Origin: CAWCHZ01 sp963795555
GTDB lineage: Bacteria; Actinomycetota; Thermoleophilia; Solirubrobacterales; Solirubrobacteraceae
Assembly: GCA_963795555.1 (NCBI GenBank)
Contig: CAWCHZ010000002.1
Coordinates: 2,202,266-2,266,265 of the forward strand
Reading direction: 5' to 3'
DNA: 64,000 nucleotides
The translations under genes and the position numbers were made by a program. The stretch's first letter is position 1, and each line of letters begins with the position of its first letter. Under the pieces are notes generated by a model that saw nothing but the letters and a program-made list of their open reading frames with translations, made no database searches and was not told where the DNA came from. Below, one piece after another: positions 8,193 through 15,900 of the stretch.

Positions 8193-9440
8193 ATGCGCGT
8201 CTGCATGATCTACGACTGCCTCTACCCGTATTCGATCGGCGGTGGCGAGCGCTGGTACCGCAACCTCGCCGAGCGTCTCGCCGCCGAGGGTCATGAGGTC
8301 ACCTACGTGACGATGCGCCAGTGGGACCGCGGTCGCGGGGCGCAGGTGCCGGGGGTGCGGGTGCGGGCCGTCGCGCCGCGCATGGCGCTCTACGTCGGCG
8401 GGCGCCGGCGGATCGCGCCGCCGCTGGTGTTCGGGCTGGGCGTGCTCTGGCACCTGCTGCGCCGCGGCGGGGACTACGACGTCGTCCACACCTCCGCCTT
8501 CCCGTATTTCTCGCTGCTGGCGGCCGCCGCGCTGCGTCCCCTGCGTGGCTATCGGCTCGTCGTCGACTGGCTCGAGGTCTGGACGCCCGACTACTGGCGC
8601 GAGTATCTCGGTCCGCTCGGCGGGCGCATCGGGATGGCCGTTCAGCGCCGCTGCATCCGCACGCGTCAACGAGCGTTCGTGCTCTCACACCTGCACGCTC
8701 GGCGGCTCCGCGACGAGGGCCTGCGCGGCGAGGGCCCGCGCGGCGAAGGGCCCCGCGACAAGGGTCCGCGCGGCGAGGCGACGGTGCTCGCCGGGCTCTA
8801 CGCCGGCCCAGCCCAGCGCCCGACGCCCAAGCCCGCCGAGCCGGTTGTCGTCTTCGCGGGACGCCACATCCCCGAGAAGCGCGTTGGCGCGCTGGTCGAG
8901 GCGATCGCGTGCCTACGGGCCGAGCAGCCCGCCGGGCAGCAGTCTGGCACGGCGCTAGCCAGCGGCGGCGAGCCACCGGAGCTGCGCTGCGACATCTACG
9001 GCGACGGCCCCGACCGGCCCGAGGTCGAACGGCTGGTCGGGCTGCACGGGCTTGGCGATGTGGTCAGCGTCCACGGCTTCGTCGCCGAGGGCGTCGTCGA
9101 CCGGGCGCTCGAGCATGCGCTGTGCATGGTGCTGCCCAGCCGCCGCGAGGGCTACGGGCTCGTCGTCATCGAGGCCGCCGCACGCGGGACTCCCAGCGTC
9201 GTCGTCGCCGATCCCGATAACGCCGCCACCGAGCTCGTCGAAGATGACCACAACGGCTTCATCGCCGCATCGGCGAGCCCACAGGACATCGCCGCGGCGA
9301 TCCGGCGCGTGCAGGCCGCGGGGCCGGCACTGCGCGAGCGCACGGCCGACTGGTTCGCCGTCAACGCCCGGCGGCTGTCGCTGGGCTCATCGCTCGACCT
9401 CGTCGCGCGGGCGTACGCCGAGCTGGGGCCCCGGCGCTGA
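8193..9440 (+). CDS. Family 4 glycosyltransferase
   Basis: A 415-residue GT-B enzyme. The N-terminal domain opens with MRVCMIYDCLYPYSIGGGE, the glycine-rich acceptor-side loop of GT4. The C-terminal Rossmann domain has VVFAGRHIPEKR near 225, DIYGDGPDRP near 267 and PSRREGYGLVVIEAAARGTP near 315, with the conserved E-x7-E donor site. Between the domains, residues 172-196 are a five-fold pentapeptide repeat of type (L/P)R(G/D)(E/K)G. It probably adds a sugar at the cytoplasmic face to a glycan of this cluster; donor unknown. The gene stands alone on the plus strand, ending convergently with suf. Confidence 0.9.
   Translation: MRVCMIYDCLYPYSIGGGERWYRNLAERLAAEGHEVTYVTMRQWDRGRGAQVPGVRVRAVAPRMALYVGGRRRIAPPLVFGLGVLWHLLRRGGDYDVVHTSAFPYFSLLAAAALRPLRGYRLVVDWLEVWTPDYWREYLGPLGGRIGMAVQRRCIRTRQRAFVLSHLHARRLRDEGLRGEGPRGEGPRDKGPRGEATVLAGLYAGPAQRPTPKPAEPVVVFAGRHIPEKRVGALVEAIACLRAEQPAGQQSGTALASGGEPPELRCDIYGDGPDRPEVERLVGLHGLGDVVSVHGFVAEGVVDRALEHALCMVLPSRREGYGLVVIEAAARGTPSVVVADPDNAATELVEDDHNGFIAASASPQDIAAAIRRVQAAGPALRERTADWFAVNARRLSLGSSLDLVARAYAELGPRR
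8706..8780 (+). repeat. Five in-frame 15-bp repeats inside the GT4 gene
   Basis: Units at 8706, 8721, 8736, 8751 and 8766 each encode a variant of Leu/Pro-Arg-Gly/Asp-Glu/Lys-Gly. They fall between the two Rossmann domains, so copy-number change would lengthen a linker without shifting the frame. Confidence 0.85.
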
Positions 9441-9504
9441 TCAGAGTGGCTGCAGGAACTCGCCACGGGACACGCGACGAGGCGCCCGCGCCAGTCAGGC
9501 TGCG

Positions 9505-10914
9505 CTAGTCGAGGATCGCCGCGACGCGCCGCTCGAGCGCACCGCCAACCGCCTCGCGCACCGGCCCAGCGGCGAAGCGCTCGACGAGCGTCTGGAGGAA
9601 GCCGTCGATGATCAGCCGCGTCGCCTGCGGGCGCGGCAGGCCGTGGGCCATCAGGTAGTGGACCTGCTCGCGGTCGATCTGGGCGACCGCGGCGGCGTGC
9701 GTGCAGCGCACGTCGTTGGCCTCGATCTCCAACCCTGGGATCGCGTCGGCGTGGGCGCGCTTGGAGAGCAGCAGGTTGCGGCTCTCCTGGAAGGCGTCGG
9801 TCTGCTGCGCGCCGGGGTCGACGCGGATCATCCCGCGCCAGACGGCCGTCGAGCGGTCGAACAGCAGCCCGCGGAAGGCGAGGTCAGACGTCGTGCGCGG
9901 CGCGGCGTGCTCCTGGGTGGTGTCGAAGTCCAGGTGCTGACGGCCATGTCCGACGTAGGCGCCGGTGACGCGTGCCTGGGAGCCGGCGCCGGCGAGCTTG
10001 GTCTCCATGCGAACCTTGCCGCGGGCTGAGCCGAAGCCCAGCGCTGCCCAGTCCAGCGAGCCGTCGGGACCGACCTCGGCGCGCTGGCTGCCGAACACCC
10101 AGCTGCGCTCCGAGAGGCCCTGGCCGTTGACGTAGCGCAGGTGGGCGTTGGGGCCGATCGACAGCTCGACGACGGTGTTGAAGAGGCTCGCCGGGCCGCT
10201 GCCCCGAGGGGCCGCGCCATTGTCCTCGGCGGCCGCGCGGTTGGCCGCCGCGGCGCCATCGCTGCCGGCCGTGTCGACGTACTGCTCCCAGATCTCCGCC
10301 TCGGCGCCCTCCTCGAGCACGATGAGCGTGCGCCAGTTGACGGCGGCGCCGTCGGCGTCCTGGATCGCCGTGATCAGGATCGGAACCTCCAGCCGGACGC
10401 CGCGCGGCACGTAGACGAACGCCCCACCGACCCAGGCGGCCTCGTTGCGCGCGACGAAGGGATCCTCGGCGGTCACGATCGAGCCCAGATGCGCGCGCAC
10501 CAGGTCGGGATGACGCTCGACGGCCAGCGACAGCGGCATGACCAGCGGCGCGGTCGGCGTCGCCTCAGCCGCATTCATGTCCGCGCCAGTCGCGTTCGTG
10601 TCCGCGTCAGCCGCGCCCGCCGGCGCGTCTGCGCCCACGCCAGCCGTGCCGTCCAGCGCCAGCGCATCGACCTGCTCCAGCGCGAGCGCACCGGGCACGG
10701 CCTCGAACAGCCGCGCGGCACGCTCGATGCAGCTGGCGTCACCGCCGTCGGCGGGGACGAAGGCGTCGAGCTCCAGGCCGGCGAGATCGGTGAACTCCCA
10801 GCCCGCGGTGCGCGTCGTCGGCAGCTCCAGCGTCGCGCTGAGCTGCGCGCCGCGGCGGCGGCGCTCGCTCAACCAATCGGGCTCGTGCGTGGCCGGCAGC
10901 GTGGCCTCAGCCAA
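9505..10914 (-). CDS. sufD: Fe-S cluster assembly protein SufD
   Basis: A 469-residue SufBD-fold protein, last gene of the suf operon. After a helical N-terminus containing WEFTDLAGLEL it has an Ala-rich insert (about residues 97-118, ADADTNATGADMNAAEA), then the right-handed beta-helix core with GAFVYVPRGVRLEVPI and the C-terminal FQESRNLLLSKRAHADAIP and ANDVRCTHAAAV motifs that hold the conserved cysteine and histidine used at the SufB-SufD interface. With SufB and SufC it forms the scaffold complex on which clusters are built. Its GTG/ATG region overlaps the end of sufB by 8 bases. The Ala/Asp insert is longer than usual and looks like local repeat growth. Confidence 0.93.
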   Translation of the reverse strand: MAEATLPATHEPDWLSERRRRGAQLSATLELPTTRTAGWEFTDLAGLELDAFVPADGGDASCIERAARLFEAVPGALALEQVDALALDGTAGVGADAPAGAADADTNATGADMNAAEATPTAPLVMPLSLAVERHPDLVRAHLGSIVTAEDPFVARNEAAWVGGAFVYVPRGVRLEVPILITAIQDADGAAVNWRTLIVLEEGAEAEIWEQYVDTAGSDGAAAANRAAAEDNGAAPRGSGPASLFNTVVELSIGPNAHLRYVNGQGLSERSWVFGSQRAEVGPDGSLDWAALGFGSARGKVRMETKLAGAGSQARVTGAYVGHGRQHLDFDTTQEHAAPRTTSDLAFRGLLFDRSTAVWRGMIRVDPGAQQTDAFQESRNLLLSKRAHADAIPGLEIEANDVRCTHAAAVAQIDREQVHYLMAHGLPRPQATRLIIDGFLQTLVERFAAGPVREAVGGALERRVAAILD

Positions 10915-12340
10915 TGCTGCCTTCCATCTGCAGCTCGATCAGCCGGTTCATCTCGACGGCGTACTCCATCGGCAGCTCCTTGACGATCGGCTCGATGAAG
11001 CCATTGACGATCAGCTTGGAGGCCTCGTCCTCGGGCAGGCCGTGGGACATCAGGTAGAAGAGCTGCTCCTCGCCGACCTTCGAGACGGTCGCCTCGTGGG
11101 CGACGTTGACGTCGTCCTCGCCGATCCGGATCGTCGGATAGGTGTCCGAGCGGGAGTCCTCGTCGAGCAGCAGCGCGTCGCAGACGACCTTCGAGTGCGA
11201 CCCGGTTGCGCCCTTGGCGATCTCCAGCAGCCCGCGGTAGCTCGAGCGCCCGCCGTCCTTGGAGATCGACTTGGCGAAGATGTTCGACGTCGTCCTGGGT
11301 GCGACGTGAACGATCTTGCCGCCAGCGTCCTGGTGCTGGCCGTTGCCGGCGAAGGCGATCGAGAGGATCTCGCCGTGGGCTTCCTCGCCCATCAGGTAGA
11401 CCGAGGGATACTTCATCGTCAGCTTGGAGCCGAGGTTGCAGTCCACCCACTCGACCGTCGCGTGCGCCTGGGCGATGGCACGCTTGGTGACGAGGTTGTA
11501 GACGTTGGTCGACCAGTTCTGCACGGTCGTGTAGCGGATCCGCGCCCCCGGCTTGGCGAGCAGCTCGACGACCGCTGAGTGCAGCGAGTCCGACGAGTAG
11601 GTCGGCGCGGTGCAACCCTCGACGTAGTGCACGTAGGAGCCCTCGTCGGCGATGATCAGCGTGCGCTCGAACTGGCCCATGTTCTCCGTGTTGATGCGGA
11701 AGTAGGCCTGCAGCGGCAGCTCGACGTGGACGCCCGGTGGCACGTAGACGAACGAGCCGCCCGACCAGACGGCGGAGTTCAGCGCGGCGAGCTTGTTGTC
11801 GTTGGGCGGGATGATCGTGGCGAAGTGCTCGCGCACGAGCTCCTCGTGCTCGCGCAGCGCGCTGTCCATGTCGAGGAAGATCACGCCCTGGCGCTCGAGG
11901 TCCTCGCGCACCTGGTGGTACACCACTTCAGACTCGTACTGCGCGCCCACGCCGGAGAGGAACTTGCGCTCGGCCTCGGGGATGCCGAGCCGGTCGAACG
12001 TCCGCTTGACGTCGTCGGGCACGTCGTCCCAGCTGCGCTCGGCGCGCTCGGAGGCGCGCACGAAGTAGTGGATGTTGTCGAAGTCGACCTCGGCGAGCTT
12101 GGGCGAGCCCCAGGTCGGCATCGGCCGCGCGAGGAAGTGGTCGAGCGCCTTGAGGCGGAAATCGCGCATCCACTGCGGCTCGGACTTGAACTCCGAGATC
12201 TTCTCGACGATCTCGCGGGTGAGCCCCTTGGGCGCCTTGTAGAGGTAGTTCTCGGCGTCGTGGAAGCCGAAGCGCTCGGTGTAGTCGGCGTTGATGCCGG
12301 CCAGCTCGCGCTGCTCGGTGAGCGTCTCGGGCGTCGCCAT
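10907..12340 (-). CDS. sufB: Fe-S cluster assembly protein SufB
   Basis: A 477-residue protein, the usual SufB length. Recognisable blocks are LYKAPKGLTREIVEKIS near the N-terminus, the SGGSFVYVPPGVHVELPLQ strand, YVHYVEGCTAP with the conserved cysteine, and SDTYPTIRIGEDDVNVAHEA near the C-terminus. SufB forms the beta-helix scaffold with SufD and accepts sulfur for cluster assembly. The ATG at 12340 lies immediately after the Rieske gene stop, and the end overlaps sufD, so all are co-transcribed. Confidence 0.96.
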   Translation of the reverse strand: MATPETLTEQRELAGINADYTERFGFHDAENYLYKAPKGLTREIVEKISEFKSEPQWMRDFRLKALDHFLARPMPTWGSPKLAEVDFDNIHYFVRASERAERSWDDVPDDVKRTFDRLGIPEAERKFLSGVGAQYESEVVYHQVREDLERQGVIFLDMDSALREHEELVREHFATIIPPNDNKLAALNSAVWSGGSFVYVPPGVHVELPLQAYFRINTENMGQFERTLIIADEGSYVHYVEGCTAPTYSSDSLHSAVVELLAKPGARIRYTTVQNWSTNVYNLVTKRAIAQAHATVEWVDCNLGSKLTMKYPSVYLMGEEAHGEILSIAFAGNGQHQDAGGKIVHVAPRTTSNIFAKSISKDGGRSSYRGLLEIAKGATGSHSKVVCDALLLDEDSRSDTYPTIRIGEDDVNVAHEATVSKVGEEQLFYLMSHGLPEDEASKLIVNGFIEPIVKELPMEYAVEMNRLIELQMEGSIG

Positions 12341-12341
12341 G

Positions 12342-12677
12342 TCAGTCCACCTCCAGCTTGATCATGCCGTCCTCGACGAGGACGGGGAAGGTCTCGACCG
12401 GCACATAGGCCGGCAGTGTCCGGGGGGAGCCGCTGCGCAGGTCGAACAGCGAGCCGTGCCGCGGGCACTCGACGGTGCAGGCCGCCTCGTCGAAGGGCCC
12501 CTCGGCGAGCGGGCCGTCGTCGTGCGAGCAGCGATCCTCGATCGCGTACAGCGTGCCGGCGCAGTTGAAGACGCCGATCTCGAGGTCGCCCGCCTGCACG
12601 ATGCGACGCTCTCCGGGCGGCAGCTCGGCGAGGGGGCAGACGTCTACGGTCTGGGAGGTCAAGTCCGACTTCGCCAC
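12342..12677 (-). CDS. Rieske [2Fe-2S] ferredoxin within suf operon
   Basis: A 111-residue Rieske-fold protein. The cluster ligands are visible as CSH near residue 55 and CPRH near 73, separated by 16 residues, in the NirD/BphF-like small ferredoxin pattern. The GTG at 12677 overlaps the sufU stop by one base (TAGTG), which fixes the start. In some actinobacterial suf operons a Rieske-type ferredoxin accompanies SufBCD; the likely role is electron supply during assembly or use as a target protein, but this is not shown. It is placed between sufU and sufB. Confidence 0.88.
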   Translation of the reverse strand: MAKSDLTSQTVDVCPLAELPPGERRIVQAGDLEIGVFNCAGTLYAIEDRCSHDDGPLAEGPFDEAACTVECPRHGSLFDLRSGSPRTLPAYVPVETFPVLVEDGMIKLEVD

Positions 12678-13096
12678 TAGGATTTCATTGTAACGGAGTC
12701 GGACGTGCCGTCGTCGGGCCAGGCGACGGCGGCACCCAGGCCGGCGCTCTTGACGACCTTGAGCGAGAGCATCGCGCACTTCATGCGTGTCGCGGAGATC
12801 GGGATTCCGAGCAGGTCCAGCACGAAGTCGCGGTCCAGCGCCATGACCTCCTCGATCGTCTTGCCCTTGATCTCGTCGGTGAGCATCGACGCCGCGGCCT
12901 GCGAGATCGCGCAGCCCTGGCCGCTGAAGCGCACATCCTCGACGCGACCGTCATCGACCTGGAGCTGGATCTGCAGCTCGTCGCCGCAGAGCGGGTTGGA
13001 GTCCGCGAACTGCAGGTCGGGCTCCGGCAGCTCGCCGAAGTTGTGCGGATGCTTGTAGTGCTCGAGGATGTACTCGCGGTAGAGCTCGTCGTCCAT
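12677..13096 (-). CDS. sufU: SufU sulfur-transfer/scaffold protein
   Basis: A 139-residue IscU-fold protein of the SufU type. The three conserved cysteines are C37 (PLCGDE), C62 (GQGCAIS) and C107 (RMKCAML), with D39 as the fourth zinc ligand. The 18-20 residue insertion between the second and third cysteine typical of SufU is present (EIKGKTIEEVMALDRDF). In Firmicutes and actinobacteria SufU is a zinc protein that takes persulfide sulfur from SufS and hands it to SufB. It lies 72 bases after sufC. Confidence 0.94.
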   Translation of the reverse strand: MDDELYREYILEHYKHPHNFGELPEPDLQFADSNPLCGDELQIQLQVDDGRVEDVRFSGQGCAISQAAASMLTDEIKGKTIEEVMALDRDFVLDLLGIPISATRMKCAMLSLKVVKSAGLGAAVAWPDDGTSDSVTMKS

Positions 13097-13168
13097 CGCT
13101 CACGCCAGCTGTCGTAGCCGTGCCATCGTGCCGTAGCCCCGCGTTACCCTGCGTCGCCTCACCGGCCG

Positions 13169-13936
13169 CTAGGCGGTTGCGGCGGCGACCTCGTCCTTGA
13201 TCCAGCCGTAGCCGCGCTGCTCGAGCGTCTCGACCAGCTCCGGGCCGCCCTGCTTGACGATCCGCCCCTGGTACATCACGTGGACGAAGTTGGGCTGCAC
13301 GAGGTGCAGGATGCGCTGGTAGTGAGTGATGATCAGCACGCCCATCTGCGGGCCCATCACCGCGTTGACGCCGTTGGCGACGACCCGCAGGGCGTCGATG
13401 TCCAGTCCCGAGTCGGTCTCGTCGAGGATCGCCATCGACGGGCGCTGCAGCGCGAGCTGGAGGATCTCCATGCGCTTCTTCTCGCCGCCCGAGAAGCCCT
13501 CGTTGAGGTAGCGGCTGGCGAACTCGCGCGGGACCTCGGTGAGCGCCATCGCCTCCTCCGCGCTCTTGCGGAACTCCTTGAGCGGGATCGGCTGCTCACC
13601 GCGGGCCTCGCGGTGGGCGTTGATGACCATCCGCAGGTACTTGGTGACTGTCACGCCGGGGATCGCGACCGGGTACTGGAATGCCATGAACAACCCCATC
13701 CGCGCCCGCTCATCGGTGTCGGCCTCGGTGATGTCCTGACCCTGGAAGACGATCTGGCCCTCGGTGACATCGAGCCCCGGGTGGCCCATGATCACGTTGG
13801 CGAGCGTCGACTTGCCCGAGCCGTTGGGTCCCATCAGGGCATGGATCTCGCCCTTGCTCAGCTCTAGGTCGAGGCCCTTGAGGATCTGCTTGTCGCCGGC
13901 GCGCACGTGCAGGTTGTGGATCTCCAGGTCAGCCAT
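13169..13936 (-). CDS. sufC: Fe-S assembly ATPase SufC
   Basis: A 255-residue ABC ATPase of the soluble Suf type. Walker A is GPNGSGKST near residue 37, the signature is GFSGGEKKRME near 148, and Walker B is MAILDETDSGLD near 169, with the H-loop in IITHYQR. SufC dimerises on SufBD and drives the conformational change exposing the assembly site. The ATG at 13936 was preferred over a TTG one codon upstream. Confidence 0.96.
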   Translation of the reverse strand: MADLEIHNLHVRAGDKQILKGLDLELSKGEIHALMGPNGSGKSTLANVIMGHPGLDVTEGQIVFQGQDITEADTDERARMGLFMAFQYPVAIPGVTVTKYLRMVINAHREARGEQPIPLKEFRKSAEEAMALTEVPREFASRYLNEGFSGGEKKRMEILQLALQRPSMAILDETDSGLDIDALRVVANGVNAVMGPQMGVLIITHYQRILHLVQPNFVHVMYQGRIVKQGGPELVETLEQRGYGWIKDEVAAATA

Positions 13937-14001
13937 CAATCAATCTCGCAATCGGTCGGTTTCGGTTGGGGCTATGGCCCGCGGGTCGGCGCCGCACCTG
14001 C

Positions 14002-14499
14002 TCAGGCGGCGCTGCCGGCGAGCGGCACGGTCAGCGGGGCGCCGGCGTCGCGCGGGGCGTCGGCCGCCGGCCGGGAGAACGCCACCAGCTCGGCGAGCGT
14101 CGTCTGGTGCAGCGCGCGGATCATGCCGCCCTGCACACGGGTCCAGAGAAGCTTGGTCGCGCAGGCGCGACCGTGGTCGTCGGCGTGCGAGCACAGCACG
14201 CGCCGCACGTGCTCGTCGGTGAAGCACTCCATCGGCGCCAGCGGACCCTCGAGCGCCTGGACGACGGCATCCATCGTGATCTGCTCCGGCGGGCGCGTCA
14301 GCGTGTAGCCGCCGTGCGCGCCGCGCGTGCTGCGGACGAGATCGGCCTTGCGCAACTTGGCGACCACCTGCTCCAGGTAGGCAAGCGGGAGGTTCTCGGA
14401 CTCGGCGATCGCGCTTAGCGAGATCGGCTGATCGCCGCCCGCGCGGCCCAGCTCGACCATCAGGCGCACGCCGTACTCCGCCTTCGTCGAGAAGATCAT
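14002..14499 (-). CDS. Rrf2/IscR-type Fe-S sensing repressor of suf
   Basis: A 165-residue Rrf2 family regulator. It starts with the family motif MIFSTKAEYGVRLMVELG, a winged helix covering about residues 1-65, and the LPLAYLEQVVAKLRKADLV recognition region. Three cysteines (C92, C103, C113) lie where IscR and SufR bind a [2Fe-2S] or [4Fe-4S] cluster. As the first gene of the suf operon, 65 bases ahead of sufC, it probably represses the operon when clusters are plentiful. A Pro/Ala-rich tail follows. Confidence 0.9.
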   Translation of the reverse strand: MIFSTKAEYGVRLMVELGRAGGDQPISLSAIAESENLPLAYLEQVVAKLRKADLVRSTRGAHGGYTLTRPPEQITMDAVVQALEGPLAPMECFTDEHVRRVLCSHADDHGRACATKLLWTRVQGGMIRALHQTTLAELVAFSRPAADAPRDAGAPLTVPLAGSAA

Positions 14500-14568
14500 C
14501 GAACCAAATCCTACCAGCGAGGTCGGGTTAGGGGCAGAGACTGGAGGTGCGGCAACGACCCGGCGAGA

Positions 14569-14964
14569 TCAGCGGGCGATCATCAGCGGAACGCTGCGCG
14601 CGATCGCATCGAAATCCGAGTCCTGATGAAGCAGCTCGGCGTCGTTACGGAGTGCGACGGCGGCGATCAGGCAATCGGGCAAGCGGCGGATGGTCCTGCC
14701 GGCACGTCGGCAGGTGCGATAGATCGTCGCTGCTGCCTCGTGATCGGACGGCTCCTCGAGCGCGAGGAAGCGGCAGCGCGCGAGCAGCCTTCGCAGGTCG
14801 TGCGCCTGAGCCTCGTCGCGTGCGCCGGCGAGCATTTCGAGCACGACGAGCCCGGTCGTTGCCAGCGTCTCCTCGGCGTCGATCGCCGCGGCGAGCCGAC
14901 AATCCGCAGCGCTTCCGGTCGCTCGCTGGAACTCGATCCAGGCTGAGCTGTCGACGAGGATCAC
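14569..14964 (-). CDS. vapC: PIN-domain toxin VapC
   Basis: A 131-residue PIN-domain ribonuclease. Acidic active-site residues are visible: D5 in ILVDSSAW, E near 40 in LVVLEMLAG, D near 94 in RRLPDCLIAAVAL and D near 112 in LLHQDSDFD. VapC toxins cut tRNA or rRNA when the antitoxin decays. The GTG start at 14964 overlaps the antitoxin stop by four bases (GTGA), the usual coupled arrangement. Target RNA unknown. Confidence 0.92.
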   Translation of the reverse strand: MILVDSSAWIEFQRATGSAADCRLAAAIDAEETLATTGLVVLEMLAGARDEAQAHDLRRLLARCRFLALEEPSDHEAAATIYRTCRRAGRTIRRLPDCLIAAVALRNDAELLHQDSDFDAIARSVPLMIAR

Positions 14965-15170
14965 GCAGGCCGGAGATAGCCGCGGCGCAGCTCGCCGAGG
15001 TTGCCTTCCCAACCGGAGCCCCGCATCGCGAGCGCCTCTTCACGGCTCATCGGCTCGAGATCCAGCCGTCGCAGCGCGAGATCGACCGCGGCGCGCTTGG
15101 TACGCAATCCATAGCGGCTCATCACGCGGGTAACCAGCTCCTCATCGAGCTCGATATTTGTGCGAGCCAT
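14961..15170 (-). CDS. vapB: Antitoxin VapB (type II, ribbon-helix-helix)
   Basis: A 69-residue protein starting MARTNIELDEELVTRVM, the beta strand and first helix of a ribbon-helix-helix DNA-binding domain of the VapB/DUF2191 type; the YGLRTKRAAVDLALRRL helix follows. The C-terminus (EALAMRGSGWEGNLGELRRG) is the toxin-binding arm with the conserved GSGWEGNL motif. It neutralises the adjacent VapC and represses its own promoter. A Met five codons upstream is possible, but MARTN is the family start. Confidence 0.92.
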   Translation of the reverse strand: MARTNIELDEELVTRVMSRYGLRTKRAAVDLALRRLDLEPMSREEALAMRGSGWEGNLGELRRGYLRPA

Positions 15171-15263
15171 GTGTAGAGGATACACCTCCGGCAGCGGGAG
15201 TGTTCAGGTTGACGAAGGCTTTGTAATCGCCCCGTCCGATCACGAGGGGCCGGCGTTGCCGCC

Positions 15264-15827
15264 TCAGGCGTAGTCCAGGTCCGCCGGCTCGGCGTCCTCG
15301 ACGGGCTGCTCGCAGGTCGGGCAGTACCAGCGGACCTCGAGCGGAGTGCCGCAGTCGACATGACGCGGGGCGTCGCCGTGCTCGCCGTGGCGCGCGCCCC
15401 AGTCGGCGAGCAGCCGCAACGCCCCGGACAGCTCGCGTCCGGCGTCGGAGAGCTCGTAGACGAAGCGCGGCGGGCGCTCTGAGTACGCGCGCGCGACGAT
15501 GAGGCCGCGGTGCTCGAGCTGGCGCAGGCGAGTGGAGAGGACGTTGGGGGCGATGCCCTGCAACTCGCCCTGGAGGTCGCCGAAGCGCCGCGGGTCGTCG
15601 AGCAGCGCGGCGACGATCAGCAGCGTCCAGCGGTCGCCGACGCGATCGAGCGCCTCCGAGAGCGACCCGAGCGCCTGCAGATCCTGATCGCGTGGTGGCT
15701 GGTCAGTTGACGTGGGATCGCGCGCGTCGCTCTGGGCGGCCGCAGGATGAGAGCGGGTCTGAGCGGGATCGGCGAGTCGGGGTTGGGCGGCCGGCGGCCG
15801 GGAGCGCCTGGCGGGTCTGGAGGGCAT
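15264..15827 (-). CDS. HxlR-family winged-helix regulator with C-terminal zinc ribbon
   Basis: A 187-residue regulator. A basic/proline-rich N-terminal arm of about 45 residues precedes the HxlR winged helix (LSEALDRVGDRWTLLIVAALL, RFGDLQGELQGIAPNVLSTRL, recognition helix around 85-100). The C-terminus carries DCG and YCPTCEQPVE, a likely zinc ribbon common in actinobacterial members. The cysteine near the N-terminus used by redox sensors such as YodB is absent, so the signal is unclear. It faces the HtrA-like pair across 73 bases that contain a perfect inverted repeat, so it probably controls both itself and the protease pair. Confidence 0.88.
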   Translation of the reverse strand: MPSRPARRSRPPAAQPRLADPAQTRSHPAAAQSDARDPTSTDQPPRDQDLQALGSLSEALDRVGDRWTLLIVAALLDDPRRFGDLQGELQGIAPNVLSTRLRQLEHRGLIVARAYSERPPRFVYELSDAGRELSGALRLLADWGARHGEHGDAPRHVDCGTPLEVRWYCPTCEQPVEDAEPADLDYA

Positions 15828-15865
15828 GGCTTGATGGTAGCCCTGCGCCAGGGGCTGGTAGAGTA

Positions 15866-15888
15866 GTGACTTGCAATAAGCAAGTAAC
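15866..15888. promoter_or_regulatory. Inverted-repeat operator between hxlR-type gene and HtrA-like pair
   Basis: ACTTGC (15869-15874), a 5-base AATAA spacer and GCAAGT (15880-15885) form a perfect inverted repeat; outer GT (15866-15867) and AC (15887-15888) extend the symmetry. The ACTT/AAGT arms match the style of HxlR-family operators. It lies 12 bases before the ATG at 15901, over the ribosome-binding or transcript-start region, and 38 bases from the regulator start. Confidence 0.75.
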
Positions 15889-15900
15889 AAGGGAGTCTGA

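Noticed and set aside
15186..15263. Additional gene between VapB and the HxlR regulator
   Set aside because: Only 78 bases with stops in all frames; no feature seen.
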